The notes under the pieces: model-generated
Database searches by the model: none
Told to the model about the DNA's origin: nothing
The model's input: the letters and a program-made list of their open reading frames with translations, nothing else
In this document: piece by piece, positions 1 through 8,391 of the stretch
Position numbering within the stretch: the stretch's first letter is position 1
Layout of the letters: each line of letters opens with the position of its first letter
Position numbers and translations under genes: made by a program
From: Pseudocalidococcus sp964653145
GTDB lineage: Bacteria > Cyanobacteriota > Cyanobacteriia > Thermosynechococcales > Thermosynechococcaceae
Direction: 5' to 3'
NCBI GenBank assembly: GCA_964653145.1
Contig: CAZZCG010000006.1
Coordinates: forward strand, 76,925-140,924
Length of the DNA stretch: 64,000 nt

Positions 1-623
1 CCCAGATCCTGGGGGTGGGTAATGGCGTTGAAGGCCTCGCCGCTGCGGTAGAGCAATTCTGTGTTGGTGTAGCCCGTTAAATCCCGACAACCTTCACTCA
101 GGTACTGCATGGGCCAGTGGGGGCTGTTGGTAAACGAGAAGACAATTCCTGGTAACAGGTCTAAGAGATGTCCAAGGCGGTTGGGGGATTCCTGGAGGGC
201 GGCGGGTGAGGTGGCGTTATGGCACATTCCCAACATTAAGTGCCCCAGGCCATGGCTGCTGTCTAAGGGTTGTAACTGTAATGTCAAGGGGCCACCACCC
301 GTACTCAGGGGCTGTCGTTGTTTCCAGCAGGTCTGTAGGTGGGGAATTAACCAGTGGGCAATGGTCTCGACTAGGGCTTCCTCCACAGGACAGGTTATGC
401 CAGCGGGTTGATTAATCCCTAGGAGTTGTTGAGCTGGGGCGTTAAAAGCCAGAAAGTAGAACCTAGGACCCGGGGGCTGAACCCCAATCAAAAAAATTGG
501 ATCAGTTGTAAAGTTTAACAGCGATTGCAACAGGGCCTCTGCCAGCGGGGCTTGGGCTGACATGGGTAAGAAAAAGCGGGACTTTGACAAAGTCGCTGAG
601 GGGAGGGGATGATCCTGATGCAT
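1..623 (-). CDS. PAS-domain sensor protein, N-terminal part (cut by window edge)
   Basis: The minus strand is open from an ATG at 623 to the window edge, about 207 codons without a stop. The translation starts MHQDHPLPSA. It contains two PAS-like segments: one with FTTDPIFLIG near residues 40-48, and a second with LPGIVFSF followed by YLSEGCRDLTGYT and ITHPQDL near the edge, a common PAS core pattern. The product is probably a signalling protein such as a histidine kinase, diguanylate cyclase or hybrid sensor. The output domain lies outside the window, so the class cannot be decided. A second in-frame ATG at 563 is an alternative start, and neither has a clear ribosome binding site. The upstream neighbour topA is divergent. 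Confidence 0.7.
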   Translation of the reverse strand, partial: MHQDHPLPSATLSKSRFFLPMSAQAPLAEALLQSLLNFTTDPIFLIGVQPPGPRFYFLAFNAPAQQLLGINQPAGITCPVEEALVETIAHWLIPHLQTCWKQRQPLSTGGGPLTLQLQPLDSSHGLGHLMLGMCHNATSPAALQESPNRLGHLLDLLPGIVFSFTNSPHWPMQYLSEGCRDLTGYTNTELLYRSGEAFNAITHPQDL

Positions 624-1022
624 TGGGCCGAGGAGCCAACGGTGTTATCTGAGAAGTGCTTAAGGATTAGTTTAGAAAAGTTAAGGTTCTTTAAAGATAT
701 GATTTCATTCTTCTTAGCGTACTTTGGCCCCTTTGAACTGCCTTCCCGGACACCAAATTAGAATTTCCACGGATGTGGTGATACTTTTTCGGGGCGGGTG
801 CGACTCTGATGGGCTTGCTTCAACTGGAATCCTCAAATACGGGACAAAAGACTAACGGGTGGGGCCTGGAAACCATGAAGGAGCTGTAACATTCACACTT
901 ACCCAGGCCTGGGGATACCCATTCATTAGCCACTACTGCTACCCTGTGAGATCTAGGCAGTTTTTAGCCTTTACTGCTTATCTGCTCCTAGCTGCCCATT
1001 GGTTTGGAACTATTTCCTGCGT
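624..1022. other. Divergent intergenic region between PAS sensor gene and topA
   Basis: This stretch of 399 bases separates two divergent genes and must carry both promoters. It is AT-rich around 660-720 and contains one copy of the CCAGGCCTGG palindrome at 902-911. I see no convincing small gene, RNA or terminator. Short open frames here lack ribosome binding sites and look random. Confidence 0.5.
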
Positions 1023-3689
1023 ATGTCCACGCTTGTTATTGTTGAGTCCCCGACAAAAGCCCGCACAATTCGTAAGTATTTGCCCCAAGATTATCGGGTC
1101 GAAGCCTCAATGGGCCATGTCCGGGATTTACCTCGCAGCGCGGCAGACATTCCCACGGATCTCAAGGGCCTGGATTGGGCCACCTTGGGCGTAAATGTCG
1201 AAGAAGGATTTGAGCCGCTCTATATCGTCCCCAAAGATAAGCAAAAAATTGTTAAAGAACTTAAGTCTGCTCTCGCCCAGGCCGACGAACTCTTATTAGC
1301 CACTGACGAAGACCGGGAAGGGGAAAGTATTAGCTGGCATTTACTCCAACTCCTCAAACCAAAAGTACCAACCAAACGGATGGTGTTCCATGAAATCACC
1401 GCCGAAGCCATCCAATCCGCCTTGAAAAATTGTCGCGAGGTGGATCAAAAGCTTGTCCGCGCCCAGGAAACGCGCCGGATTTTAGATCGCTTGGTGGGCT
1501 ATACCCTATCTCCCCTGTTATGGCGGAAAATTGCGCCCCATCTCTCGGCGGGTCGAGTACAGTCGGTGGCGGTGCGCTTATTGGTGAATCGGGAACGGGA
1601 ACGGCTGGCCTTTCATTCGGGTAGTTACTGGGACTTAAAAGCCACCTTAGAAAAAAATAAATCTCCTTTTACCGCCACGCTGATTGAATTGGCAGGACAA
1701 CGGGTCGCAACTGGGGCTGATTTTGATCCCGCCACTGGGCAAATCCAAGCTAGCCGCAATGTCGTTCTATTAAATGAAGCCACCGCCCAGGCCCTGCGCG
1801 AGCGACTCTTACAAACCAATTGGACAGTCAGCCAACTGGAATCGCGCCCGCAAACCCGTAAACCATCCCCCCCCTTCACCACCTCCACCCTGCAACAGGA
1901 AGCCAACCGCAAACTCCATCTCCCGGCCAAAGACACGATGCGAATTGCCCAGAAACTCTACGAAGAGGGTTTTATTACCTACATGCGGACCGATTCGGTG
2001 CATTTGTCGGAACAGGCGATCACCGCAGCCCGGGATTGCGTTACGCAAAAGTATGGCAAAGAGTTTCTTGCGCCCAAACCCCGGCAATTTACGACTAAAT
2101 CCAAAGGCGCGCAGGAAGCCCATGAAGCAATTCGGCCGGCGGGGAGTTGTTTTGTCTTGCCAGCGGCTACGGGGTTAAGTGGTCGGGAATTAGACCTCTA
2201 TGACCTGATCTGGAAGCGCACCATTGCCAGCCAAATGGCCGAAGCTCGCTTAACCTTAATCACTGCCCACATCGAGGCCGCGGAAGCCACATTTCGAGCC
2301 AGTGGCAAGCAAATTGACTTTCCCGGATTTTTCCGCGCCTATGTGGAAGGGTCTGATGATCCCGAGGCCGCCCTCGAAAGCCAAGAGGTGATTCTGCCGG
2401 CCTTAACCCAAGGGGATGGTCTCCAATGCCAAAAACTGGATGCCCTCGGCCATGAAACCCAACCCCCAGCCCGGTTTACTGAAGCCACCCTGGTCAAAGC
2501 TCTCGAAAGTGAAGGCATCGGCCGCCCCAGCACCTACGCCACGATCATCAGCACCATCTTGGATCGGGAGTATGCAATTCGTCGCGGCAATGCCTTGGAA
2601 CCCACGTTTACGGCCTTTGCAGTTACGGGACTCTTGGAGCAAAACTTCCCAGATTTAGTGGATTTACGTTTTACGGCCCGAATGGAGCAAACCTTAGACG
2701 ATATTTCCACCGGCGAAGTCAACTGGTTGCCCTACTTGGAGGAGTTTTACTTAGGCGATCGGGGCCTGGAAACCCAAGTCAAGGATCGTGAACAAGGCAT
2801 TGACCCCAGTAGTGCCCGGGCAATCCATTTACCCAACGTCCAGGCCGAGGTGGTGGTGGGTCGTTATGGCCCGTTTGTCGTGATGGAAAATGGCGGTGAT
2901 CCGGTTAAAGCTTCCTTACCCCAAGATGCCACCCCTGGTAGTTTGAACCATGAGCAAATCGAACACCTAATTCGGCAAAAGCTGGAAGGCCCGGATAAGT
3001 TAGGACTGCATCCGGAAACGGGGGAACCGATTTTTCTGCTTTCTGGGCGATTTGGGCCCTATGTGCAATTGGGAGAAGCTACGACTGAGAACCCAAAACC
3101 GAAGCGGGCTTCCTTACCGAAAGGAATTACGGCGGAAGAGGTGACCCTCGACTTAGCTGTGACTTTACTATCGTTGCCTCGCACCTTGGGAGTTCATCCG
3201 GAAACTAACAAGTTAATCCAGGCCAATCAAGGTCGTTTTGGCCCCTATATTGTCGTGGATCCAGATGGGGAAAAGGAATATCGCTCTCTAAAAGCCGGGG
3301 ATGATCTGTTTACCATTGGCCTGGAGCGAGCCCTGGAAATTCTGGCGGAACCGAAAGCTACACGCGGTCGCGGCAAAAAAGAAGCCTTGAAAACCCTAGG
3401 AAATCACCCCAGTGATGACGCGCCGGTGCAAATCTTTAATGGCCCCTACGGCCCCTATGTGAATCACGGCAAAGTGAATGCGTCGCTCCCAGAGGGGGTA
3501 ACCGTTGAAGCCATGACCCTAGAGTTAGCCTTGCCGCTTTTGGCAGAAAAAGCCCCAAAAACCAAAGGCCGAGCTAAAACCAGTAAAACGACGACGGCAA
3601 AAAACACAACTCAGAAAAAAACAACTAAGAAAACAACGACTGCGAAAAAAACAGCAACATCTCGGACGCGCAAGACCTCCTCAACCTAG
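1023..3689 (+). CDS. topA: DNA topoisomerase I
   Basis: This is a type IA topoisomerase that relaxes negative supercoils by passing one strand through a transient nick. The start was set at the ATG at 1023, because MSTLVIVESPTKA is the conserved N-terminus; an upstream in-frame ATG at 999 adds only eight unlikely residues. It has 888 residues. The TOPRIM domain comes first, with the acidic motif ATDEDREGE at 93-101. The catalytic tyrosine is Tyr320 in GFITYMRTDS. The C-terminal third carries four repeats built around FGPYV/YGPYV motifs, without zinc-finger cysteines. It ends in a tail of Lys and Thr that probably binds DNA non-specifically, as in other bacterial TopA proteins with basic tails. 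It converges with the response-regulator gene that follows, with a gap under 30 bases. Confidence 0.97.
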   Translation: MSTLVIVESPTKARTIRKYLPQDYRVEASMGHVRDLPRSAADIPTDLKGLDWATLGVNVEEGFEPLYIVPKDKQKIVKELKSALAQADELLLATDEDREGESISWHLLQLLKPKVPTKRMVFHEITAEAIQSALKNCREVDQKLVRAQETRRILDRLVGYTLSPLLWRKIAPHLSAGRVQSVAVRLLVNRERERLAFHSGSYWDLKATLEKNKSPFTATLIELAGQRVATGADFDPATGQIQASRNVVLLNEATAQALRERLLQTNWTVSQLESRPQTRKPSPPFTTSTLQQEANRKLHLPAKDTMRIAQKLYEEGFITYMRTDSVHLSEQAITAARDCVTQKYGKEFLAPKPRQFTTKSKGAQEAHEAIRPAGSCFVLPAATGLSGRELDLYDLIWKRTIASQMAEARLTLITAHIEAAEATFRASGKQIDFPGFFRAYVEGSDDPEAALESQEVILPALTQGDGLQCQKLDALGHETQPPARFTEATLVKALESEGIGRPSTYATIISTILDREYAIRRGNALEPTFTAFAVTGLLEQNFPDLVDLRFTARMEQTLDDISTGEVNWLPYLEEFYLGDRGLETQVKDREQGIDPSSARAIHLPNVQAEVVVGRYGPFVVMENGGDPVKASLPQDATPGSLNHEQIEHLIRQKLEGPDKLGLHPETGEPIFLLSGRFGPYVQLGEATTENPKPKRASLPKGITAEEVTLDLAVTLLSLPRTLGVHPETNKLIQANQGRFGPYIVVDPDGEKEYRSLKAGDDLFTIGLERALEILAEPKATRGRGKKEALKTLGNHPSDDAPVQIFNGPYGPYVNHGKVNASLPEGVTVEAMTLELALPLLAEKAPKTKGRAKTSKTTTAKNTTQKKTTKKTTTAKKTATSRTRKTSST

Positions 3690-3716
3690 CCTGTGAAAAG
3701 TCAGTCTGCCTTTGGG

Positions 3717-4862
3717 TTAAAACTGGACTTGGACTAGGGAGACGTCATCAACACCCATGGCCCCAGGGGCACTAATGGCCTGGATTTCAGCCAAAATCTG
3801 ATCTAAATTTAGATTCTGTCCATAATGGGCGGCTAAGAGTTGACCAAAGCCTTCTAAACTCCAGGCCTGGCCACTGGTGGTATTAAACTCATAAATCCCA
3901 TCACTAAAGACGTAGAGCAAGCTCTTGGGAGGAACGTGACATTTTGCCGATACATAGGTAACCCCGTCAAACATTCCAATGGGTAAGCTTGGTGTTTTCA
4001 GCGGCGTAACTGTGGCTGAATTCAGCGCATCAGCAGAAATCAAGAATGCAGGGGGATGACCGGCACTGGCATAGGTTAACTGTTGAGTCTGTTGATGATA
4101 AACCCCATACCAAATCGTAAAATACTTATCATTTTGGCTACTCATTTGAAAGCCATCATTTAACAGCGAAAGGATCTTTTCCGGGTAGTAAAAATCCTTA
4201 GGACTCGCTTCTTTTTGGGAGCGGAGTAGATTCAGCAAGGAAACGGAAGGCAGGGCAGACCCCAGGCCATGGCCCGAGACATCCAACAAAAACACGACAA
4301 GATGATCTGGGTCTAGCCAGAAAAAATCGCAACAATCGCCTCCCAACTGACTTGAGGGAATAAACCGTAAATCAATGGCAATTGGATCAATCAGTGGTTT
4401 GGGTAAGAGGGAACGGACATAGATCGCCGCCTCATTCAATTCCGTTTCCAGTAAATGCTTCTGTTCCTTTAATTCTTGGTTGGCCTGGTAAAGTCGCAAA
4501 CCGGCCTGAACCCGTGCCCGCAACTCGTCCCGTTCAATTGGTTTGGATAAAAATTCATCGGCCCCCGCATCCAGGCCCCGAATTCGATCCGCTATATCAT
4601 CTTTGGCGGTCAACAAAATAAAGAAAATTGAGGCTAAGTATGGATCTGCTTTCAAATGCCGACAGACATCTAAACCATCCAGGCCAGGCATCATCCAATC
4701 ACAAATAATTAAAGCGGGTTTAATCTCTTGAGCCTTGGCAATTCCCACCTCACCAGTATTGGCCACCGTCACGTCATAGCCCTGATCCCGTAAGTTTTTG
4801 GCCAGAATTAATCGGGTTGTGGGGTCATCGTCAATAACAAGAATGTGGTACTTCACTGCCAA
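3717..4862 (-). CDS. Response regulator with PP2C (SpoIIE/RsbU-type) phosphatase domain
   Basis: The protein has 381 residues. The N-terminal receiver domain (about 5-120) has the acidic pair VIDDDP, phosphoacceptor Asp55 in ICDWMMPG and the conserved lysine in FLSKPIE. A short predicted coiled coil (NQELKEQKHLLETELNEA) links it to a PP2C-type Ser/Thr phosphatase domain (about 165-380) with the metal-binding motifs GGDCCDFF, DVSGHG and FSDGIYE. In RsbU-like systems such proteins dephosphorylate an anti-anti-sigma factor when the receiver is phosphorylated. The divergently transcribed neighbour at 5094 is an RsbW-like kinase, so the two probably form part of one partner-switching pathway. The STAS-domain partner and the cognate sensor kinase are not visible here. 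Confidence 0.92.
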   Translation of the reverse strand: MAVKYHILVIDDDPTTRLILAKNLRDQGYDVTVANTGEVGIAKAQEIKPALIICDWMMPGLDGLDVCRHLKADPYLASIFFILLTAKDDIADRIRGLDAGADEFLSKPIERDELRARVQAGLRLYQANQELKEQKHLLETELNEAAIYVRSLLPKPLIDPIAIDLRFIPSSQLGGDCCDFFWLDPDHLVVFLLDVSGHGLGSALPSVSLLNLLRSQKEASPKDFYYPEKILSLLNDGFQMSSQNDKYFTIWYGVYHQQTQQLTYASAGHPPAFLISADALNSATVTPLKTPSLPIGMFDGVTYVSAKCHVPPKSLLYVFSDGIYEFNTTSGQAWSLEGFGQLLAAHYGQNLNLDQILAEIQAISAPGAMGVDDVSLVQVQF

Positions 4863-5093
4863 GGGAAATAGTACGAATCAGTCATGAATCTTGGGGTTGA
4901 TGTTCAGGATTGGAACTCCCAGGGGCCCCTGCATGAGAATACCCGCACTTTAGCAGATTTAATTTTATTCGCCTCAGTTAAATAGGCATTGACTGACAAT
5001 TCCAGGGCCTGGTTTTCCTCCCAAAGATGGGCAACAAGGGCCGATAATGGGGAAATGGAATCGCAATGCCTTGGTCTTTGAGGATAGGATATC

Positions 5094-5501
5094 GTGGGGG
5101 ATTCTCTGGACGTGGCCAGTAACCTAGGCGAATTGGAGCAGGTTTTAGGATGGTTTGCCCAGGCCCGGCCTGAACAGGTCAGTCATTCAACTTGGTTGCA
5201 ACTGGAATTGGCCCTGGCAGAAGCCTTCACTAATGCGGTGCGCCATGCCCACAAACTCAGCCCCCATAAGCCCGCGATTCACCTGGAATTAACTGCAGAG
5301 GCGGATATTGTTGAGTTGAGGATCTGGGATCATGGCCCCGAGTTTGATCTGAATGCCCGTCTCCAAGCCTTACCCAAGGAAATTTCCCCTGAGCAAGATG
5401 GGGGGCGGGGCCTAAAATTGCTGCAAAATATCGCCGACGAACTCCACTACAACCGGATTGGCGAGCGGAATTGCCTGATTTTACGCAAGCGAATGACTTA
5501 G
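5094..5501 (+). CDS. RsbW-like anti-sigma regulatory factor (serine kinase, HATPase fold)
   Basis: This 135-residue single-domain GHKL ATPase has an N-box LALAEAFTNAVRHAH near residues 42-56, a G1-like motif DHGPEFD and a G2 box GRGLKLLQNIADEL near 102-115. This layout is typical of anti-sigma factor kinases (RsbW/SpoIIAB type), which bind a sigma factor or phosphorylate a STAS-domain antagonist. The start is a GTG at 5094, and no better ATG lies upstream in frame. It is divergent from the receiver-PP2C gene, with about 230 bases between them. The family assignment is firm; the partner is inferred from the neighbour. Confidence 0.88.
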   Translation: MGDSLDVASNLGELEQVLGWFAQARPEQVSHSTWLQLELALAEAFTNAVRHAHKLSPHKPAIHLELTAEADIVELRIWDHGPEFDLNARLQALPKEISPEQDGGRGLKLLQNIADELHYNRIGERNCLILRKRMT

Positions 5502-5505
5502 GAAC

Positions 5506-6507
5506 CTATAGTTTAGCCGCTTGGACTTCTGTGGCGGTGAGGCGTTCGTAGGTTGCCCGCATTTTCAGACCAGTGAGAACCTGGAAGAGGCCAGTGCCAT
5601 TGTCGGAACCTGGATAATCCCGATGCTGGAGCAACAAATGGGTCATTTCCCCGTAGTGCTTGGTGTCGGTATTGCTCAGGTGGCTTTCAATGTAGATCAC
5701 TTCATCAAGCTTATCGAAACGCCCATCCACCTCCAAGACGGAAACGCTATGTCCGTAGTACTCATCGGGGCCATAGGCGAGGCGAATTCCGGGGTAAGAA
5801 CAGGTGAGTTTGCGCCCACAGGGAATCCAAGAGATAGTGGAACCTTCGTCAAACAGATAGACAGGATCAAAGCCCTTAACCCCATCCCGTTGCAACATCC
5901 GCACTCGGAGAATATTGCCAATTTTTTCTTCTTTGACCAATTGAGTCGGGAGAATTTGGATCACCACATCGGCATATTGCTTTTGCGGGTCAATGTAGGC
6001 CATGAAGTCAGGACGGCGGGCATTAATCGAGGCTAGGACATCTTCGTAGGTGTGGCCCCGTTCCGCCATATCCCGTTTAATTTTCCAAGCAATTTTTACT
6101 TCATCGCTAATGTCGAGATAGACGCTGAAATCCAACAGGCCCCGAACCCGCTCGTCATAGAGGGGATGTAAGCCTTCCAACACGATCACATGGTTGGGTT
6201 CGATCAGTTCGGGGGGATCAATCAGCCCGGTTTCATGGTTGTAGATCGGCTTCATGATGGACTTGCCGTTTTTCAGGTCTTTGATCTGCTCGTACATCAA
6301 ATCAAAGTTGTTGGCCCGGGGGTCGAGGGCGGTGATCCCAGTTTCTTTGCGTTGTTTGCGGTCTAAGCTGTGGTAGTCGTCTAAGCAGATCACAGTGAGG
6401 AAATCTTCGCCAAACAGATCAGTCAGTCGGCGCAAAAATGTTGACTTACCACAGCCGGAATCTCCAGCGACGCCGATTAGAACCACACGATCTGGCTGAG
6501 TGCTCAT
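5506..6507 (-). CDS. prk: Phosphoribulokinase
   Basis: Phosphoribulokinase makes ribulose-1,5-bisphosphate from ribulose-5-phosphate and ATP, the step feeding CO2 fixation in the Calvin-Benson cycle. The 333-residue protein has the P-loop GDSGCGKS at 15-22. Cys19 lies in the P-loop and Cys41 in VICLDDYHSLD. These are the positions of the redox pair that allows thioredoxin control, and cyanobacterial PRK is also held inactive in the GAPDH-CP12-PRK complex. A second cysteine pair lies in SWIPCGRKLTCSYPG, the region whose cysteines take part in CP12 regulation in plants. The catalytic and substrate-binding segment LDDYHSLDR is intact. The stop lies four bases from the stop of the convergent RsbW-like gene. 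Confidence 0.98.
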   Translation of the reverse strand: MSTQPDRVVLIGVAGDSGCGKSTFLRRLTDLFGEDFLTVICLDDYHSLDRKQRKETGITALDPRANNFDLMYEQIKDLKNGKSIMKPIYNHETGLIDPPELIEPNHVIVLEGLHPLYDERVRGLLDFSVYLDISDEVKIAWKIKRDMAERGHTYEDVLASINARRPDFMAYIDPQKQYADVVIQILPTQLVKEEKIGNILRVRMLQRDGVKGFDPVYLFDEGSTISWIPCGRKLTCSYPGIRLAYGPDEYYGHSVSVLEVDGRFDKLDEVIYIESHLSNTDTKHYGEMTHLLLQHRDYPGSDNGTGLFQVLTGLKMRATYERLTATEVQAAKL

Positions 6508-6611
6508 AGCGAACGGTTTCCTTAATTAATCCTGACTACAGCAATAGGGGGACAGGGCCCAAGGGAATATCCCTTACTGATATTACAAGGCTGTAGGCCT
6601 CTCTGAACCAT

Positions 6612-7856
6612 CTATGCCAGAAATGCTGGGGTGGAACTGTTGTCGGTGCGGGGATGGAAAATTGCTAGGGCTGAGGTATAGCCGTGGAGGAAGGTTTCCT
6701 GACCAATGGGCCCGATTTCCCCAAAGCAGAAGAATCCACCCAGGGGAATATTGGGGAGATATTTTTCGATAACACTGGCATCAAAATCCGGCTCCCCGTA
6801 GAGGTTAAATCCCCGTCCTAAACAGGAAAACATTAATGTTCCCTCAGGGGGTGGCCCAGGATAGGAGTGGGAGTAGGTTTCTAACCAGGCCTGGAGATCT
6901 GCTGCCGAAGCCGCCGCATCCCGGAGATGGAACTGTACCCGCTGCCCCACCCGCACCCGATCCCCCATGGCTAGGGCCCCGGTTTGGGGATCCAGGCCAA
7001 TTAAATTCCGAATCAAAAAATCTCCGGGGGCCAGGCGCGACTTAAATTCGTTATGCACCAAGCCAATGAACAGGGAACTCCGAGCCAATTCCCGATCCGC
7101 TTCTGGGAGAGTTTCCACCAAGGACTGCAGCATACTGAGGGGGGAATCCACCTGGGCCTGGTCATCTTCAAGGGAAAGGATAATATTTTTCTCCCCTGAC
7201 ATGACTCGATACAGTGGGCCAATAGGGCGACATCCTTGGGCAACAATGGGATCAATCCGGAGATTACCCATGAAGGCTATACCAACAATCCCTTCCCGCT
7301 TGAGTTTGTCTTGGTAAAACAAGCCAGTGCGTCCCCAGGCCTGGTTATTGCCCGTAATTCCTCCGATTTTCACCGCTTGGGGATAGGCGTAGTCCAGGCC
7401 CCGGAGAAACTCATTAATTCGCGAGGTGCTGGTGTCGGCAAAAATTAAAAATTCCGGTTGGGAATCAGGCGCAACCCCAATGACATGCCACCAGGCCTGG
7501 GGGGAATCGTCGGGATCCGGTAAATCTTCTGCCAGTAGGTAAAAGGGTTTGATTGCCACATCCGGCAAGTGGGCTAAGGTCAAGGAGAGACCTGCAGTTT
7601 CTTCCACCTCTTGGGGACAATTCTGATAGTTGCGGCCAATGACCCCGCCGCCACTGCAACCGACAAGAACGGGTACCTTTAACTTGCTATCTAAGAGTGG
7701 TAAGAGCCGGGAAAACTCGCTAGCAAAGGCCTGGGAGATAAAGACAATACCGATGTCGGGTTTGAGGGTTCCCAGTCGCTCAAGGGCCTGATCCGTTACA
7801 TCCTTAACCGCTTGTTCTAGGGAAAAATGGGTAGAAAGTGCCGTTGCCCACTTCAT
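6612..7856 (-). CDS. FIST-domain sensory protein
   Basis: The 414-residue protein matches the FIST_N plus FIST_C architecture. The N-terminal half has the glycine-rich PVLVGCSGGGVIG motif near residues 80-95 and a second segment, VKIGGITGNN. The C-terminal half ends with the typical GRGFNLYGEPDFD and PLGGFFCFGEIGPIG motifs. FIST domains are thought to bind small ligands such as amino acids as part of signal transduction. Here the protein stands alone with no fused kinase or cyclase, as is common in cyanobacteria. No signal peptide is seen, so it is cytoplasmic. The ligand cannot be told from the sequence. Confidence 0.88.
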   Translation of the reverse strand: MKWATALSTHFSLEQAVKDVTDQALERLGTLKPDIGIVFISQAFASEFSRLLPLLDSKLKVPVLVGCSGGGVIGRNYQNCPQEVEETAGLSLTLAHLPDVAIKPFYLLAEDLPDPDDSPQAWWHVIGVAPDSQPEFLIFADTSTSRINEFLRGLDYAYPQAVKIGGITGNNQAWGRTGLFYQDKLKREGIVGIAFMGNLRIDPIVAQGCRPIGPLYRVMSGEKNIILSLEDDQAQVDSPLSMLQSLVETLPEADRELARSSLFIGLVHNEFKSRLAPGDFLIRNLIGLDPQTGALAMGDRVRVGQRVQFHLRDAAASAADLQAWLETYSHSYPGPPPEGTLMFSCLGRGFNLYGEPDFDASVIEKYLPNIPLGGFFCFGEIGPIGQETFLHGYTSALAIFHPRTDNSSTPAFLA

Positions 7857-7903
7857 GGTGATATCTCCCTTGATGGCCGCGTGGCCTGGAAAAGGCCTAA
7901 TGT

Positions 7904-8236
7904 CTATTCTCGGTTAATTTCGCCATCCCGACGGCCCAATTCATAAACCCCGCTGCCAATGGTGGCCATCATGCCCAAACTCACAGACCAACTCAGACCC
8001 AAGGAGAGGGTAATGCCATAAAACAAGCCCACACCCAAGAGGATGAAGGGTACAATTCCAGCTAGGGCTGCCCAAAGATCCCCTTGGCTGGGCATGGAAA
8101 GAGCAAACCAGGTTTCCATCCGCTCAATCAACCGCTGCCCCAGGGGATAAAACCCCAGATACAAGGCAATTGCCCACAATCCCGAGCCTGCAATGCCCAA
8201 TGCCGCCCCATGCCAGGCCCCAACTGCACTCATCAT
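7904..8236 (-). CDS. Small membrane protein, unknown function
   Basis: The 110-residue protein is mostly hydrophobic, with three likely membrane segments: GAALGIAGSGLWAIALYLGFY near the start, LAGIVPFILLGVGLFYGIT in the middle, and LGLSWSVSLGMMATIGSGVY towards the end. The short charged tail is ELGRRDGEINRE. I do not recognise a family beyond a cyanobacterial hypothetical. It lies upstream of the FIST gene on the same strand, 47 bases away, so the two may be co-transcribed. Confidence 0.65.
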   Translation of the reverse strand: MMSAVGAWHGAALGIAGSGLWAIALYLGFYPLGQRLIERMETWFALSMPSQGDLWAALAGIVPFILLGVGLFYGITLSLGLSWSVSLGMMATIGSGVYELGRRDGEINRE

Positions 8237-8391
8237 TTTTACATCCCCGTTGCAATGCTTAACTTATAGTAACAATCCTCTGGCTTTCATCAAGGGATTG
8301 GCACTTCAACAAGCATTGACGATTGCTTTGTCAGGCTACAGGGCCAGACCATCTGCAACAATTTCTGGCATTGTGCGTGATGGATGAGGGC

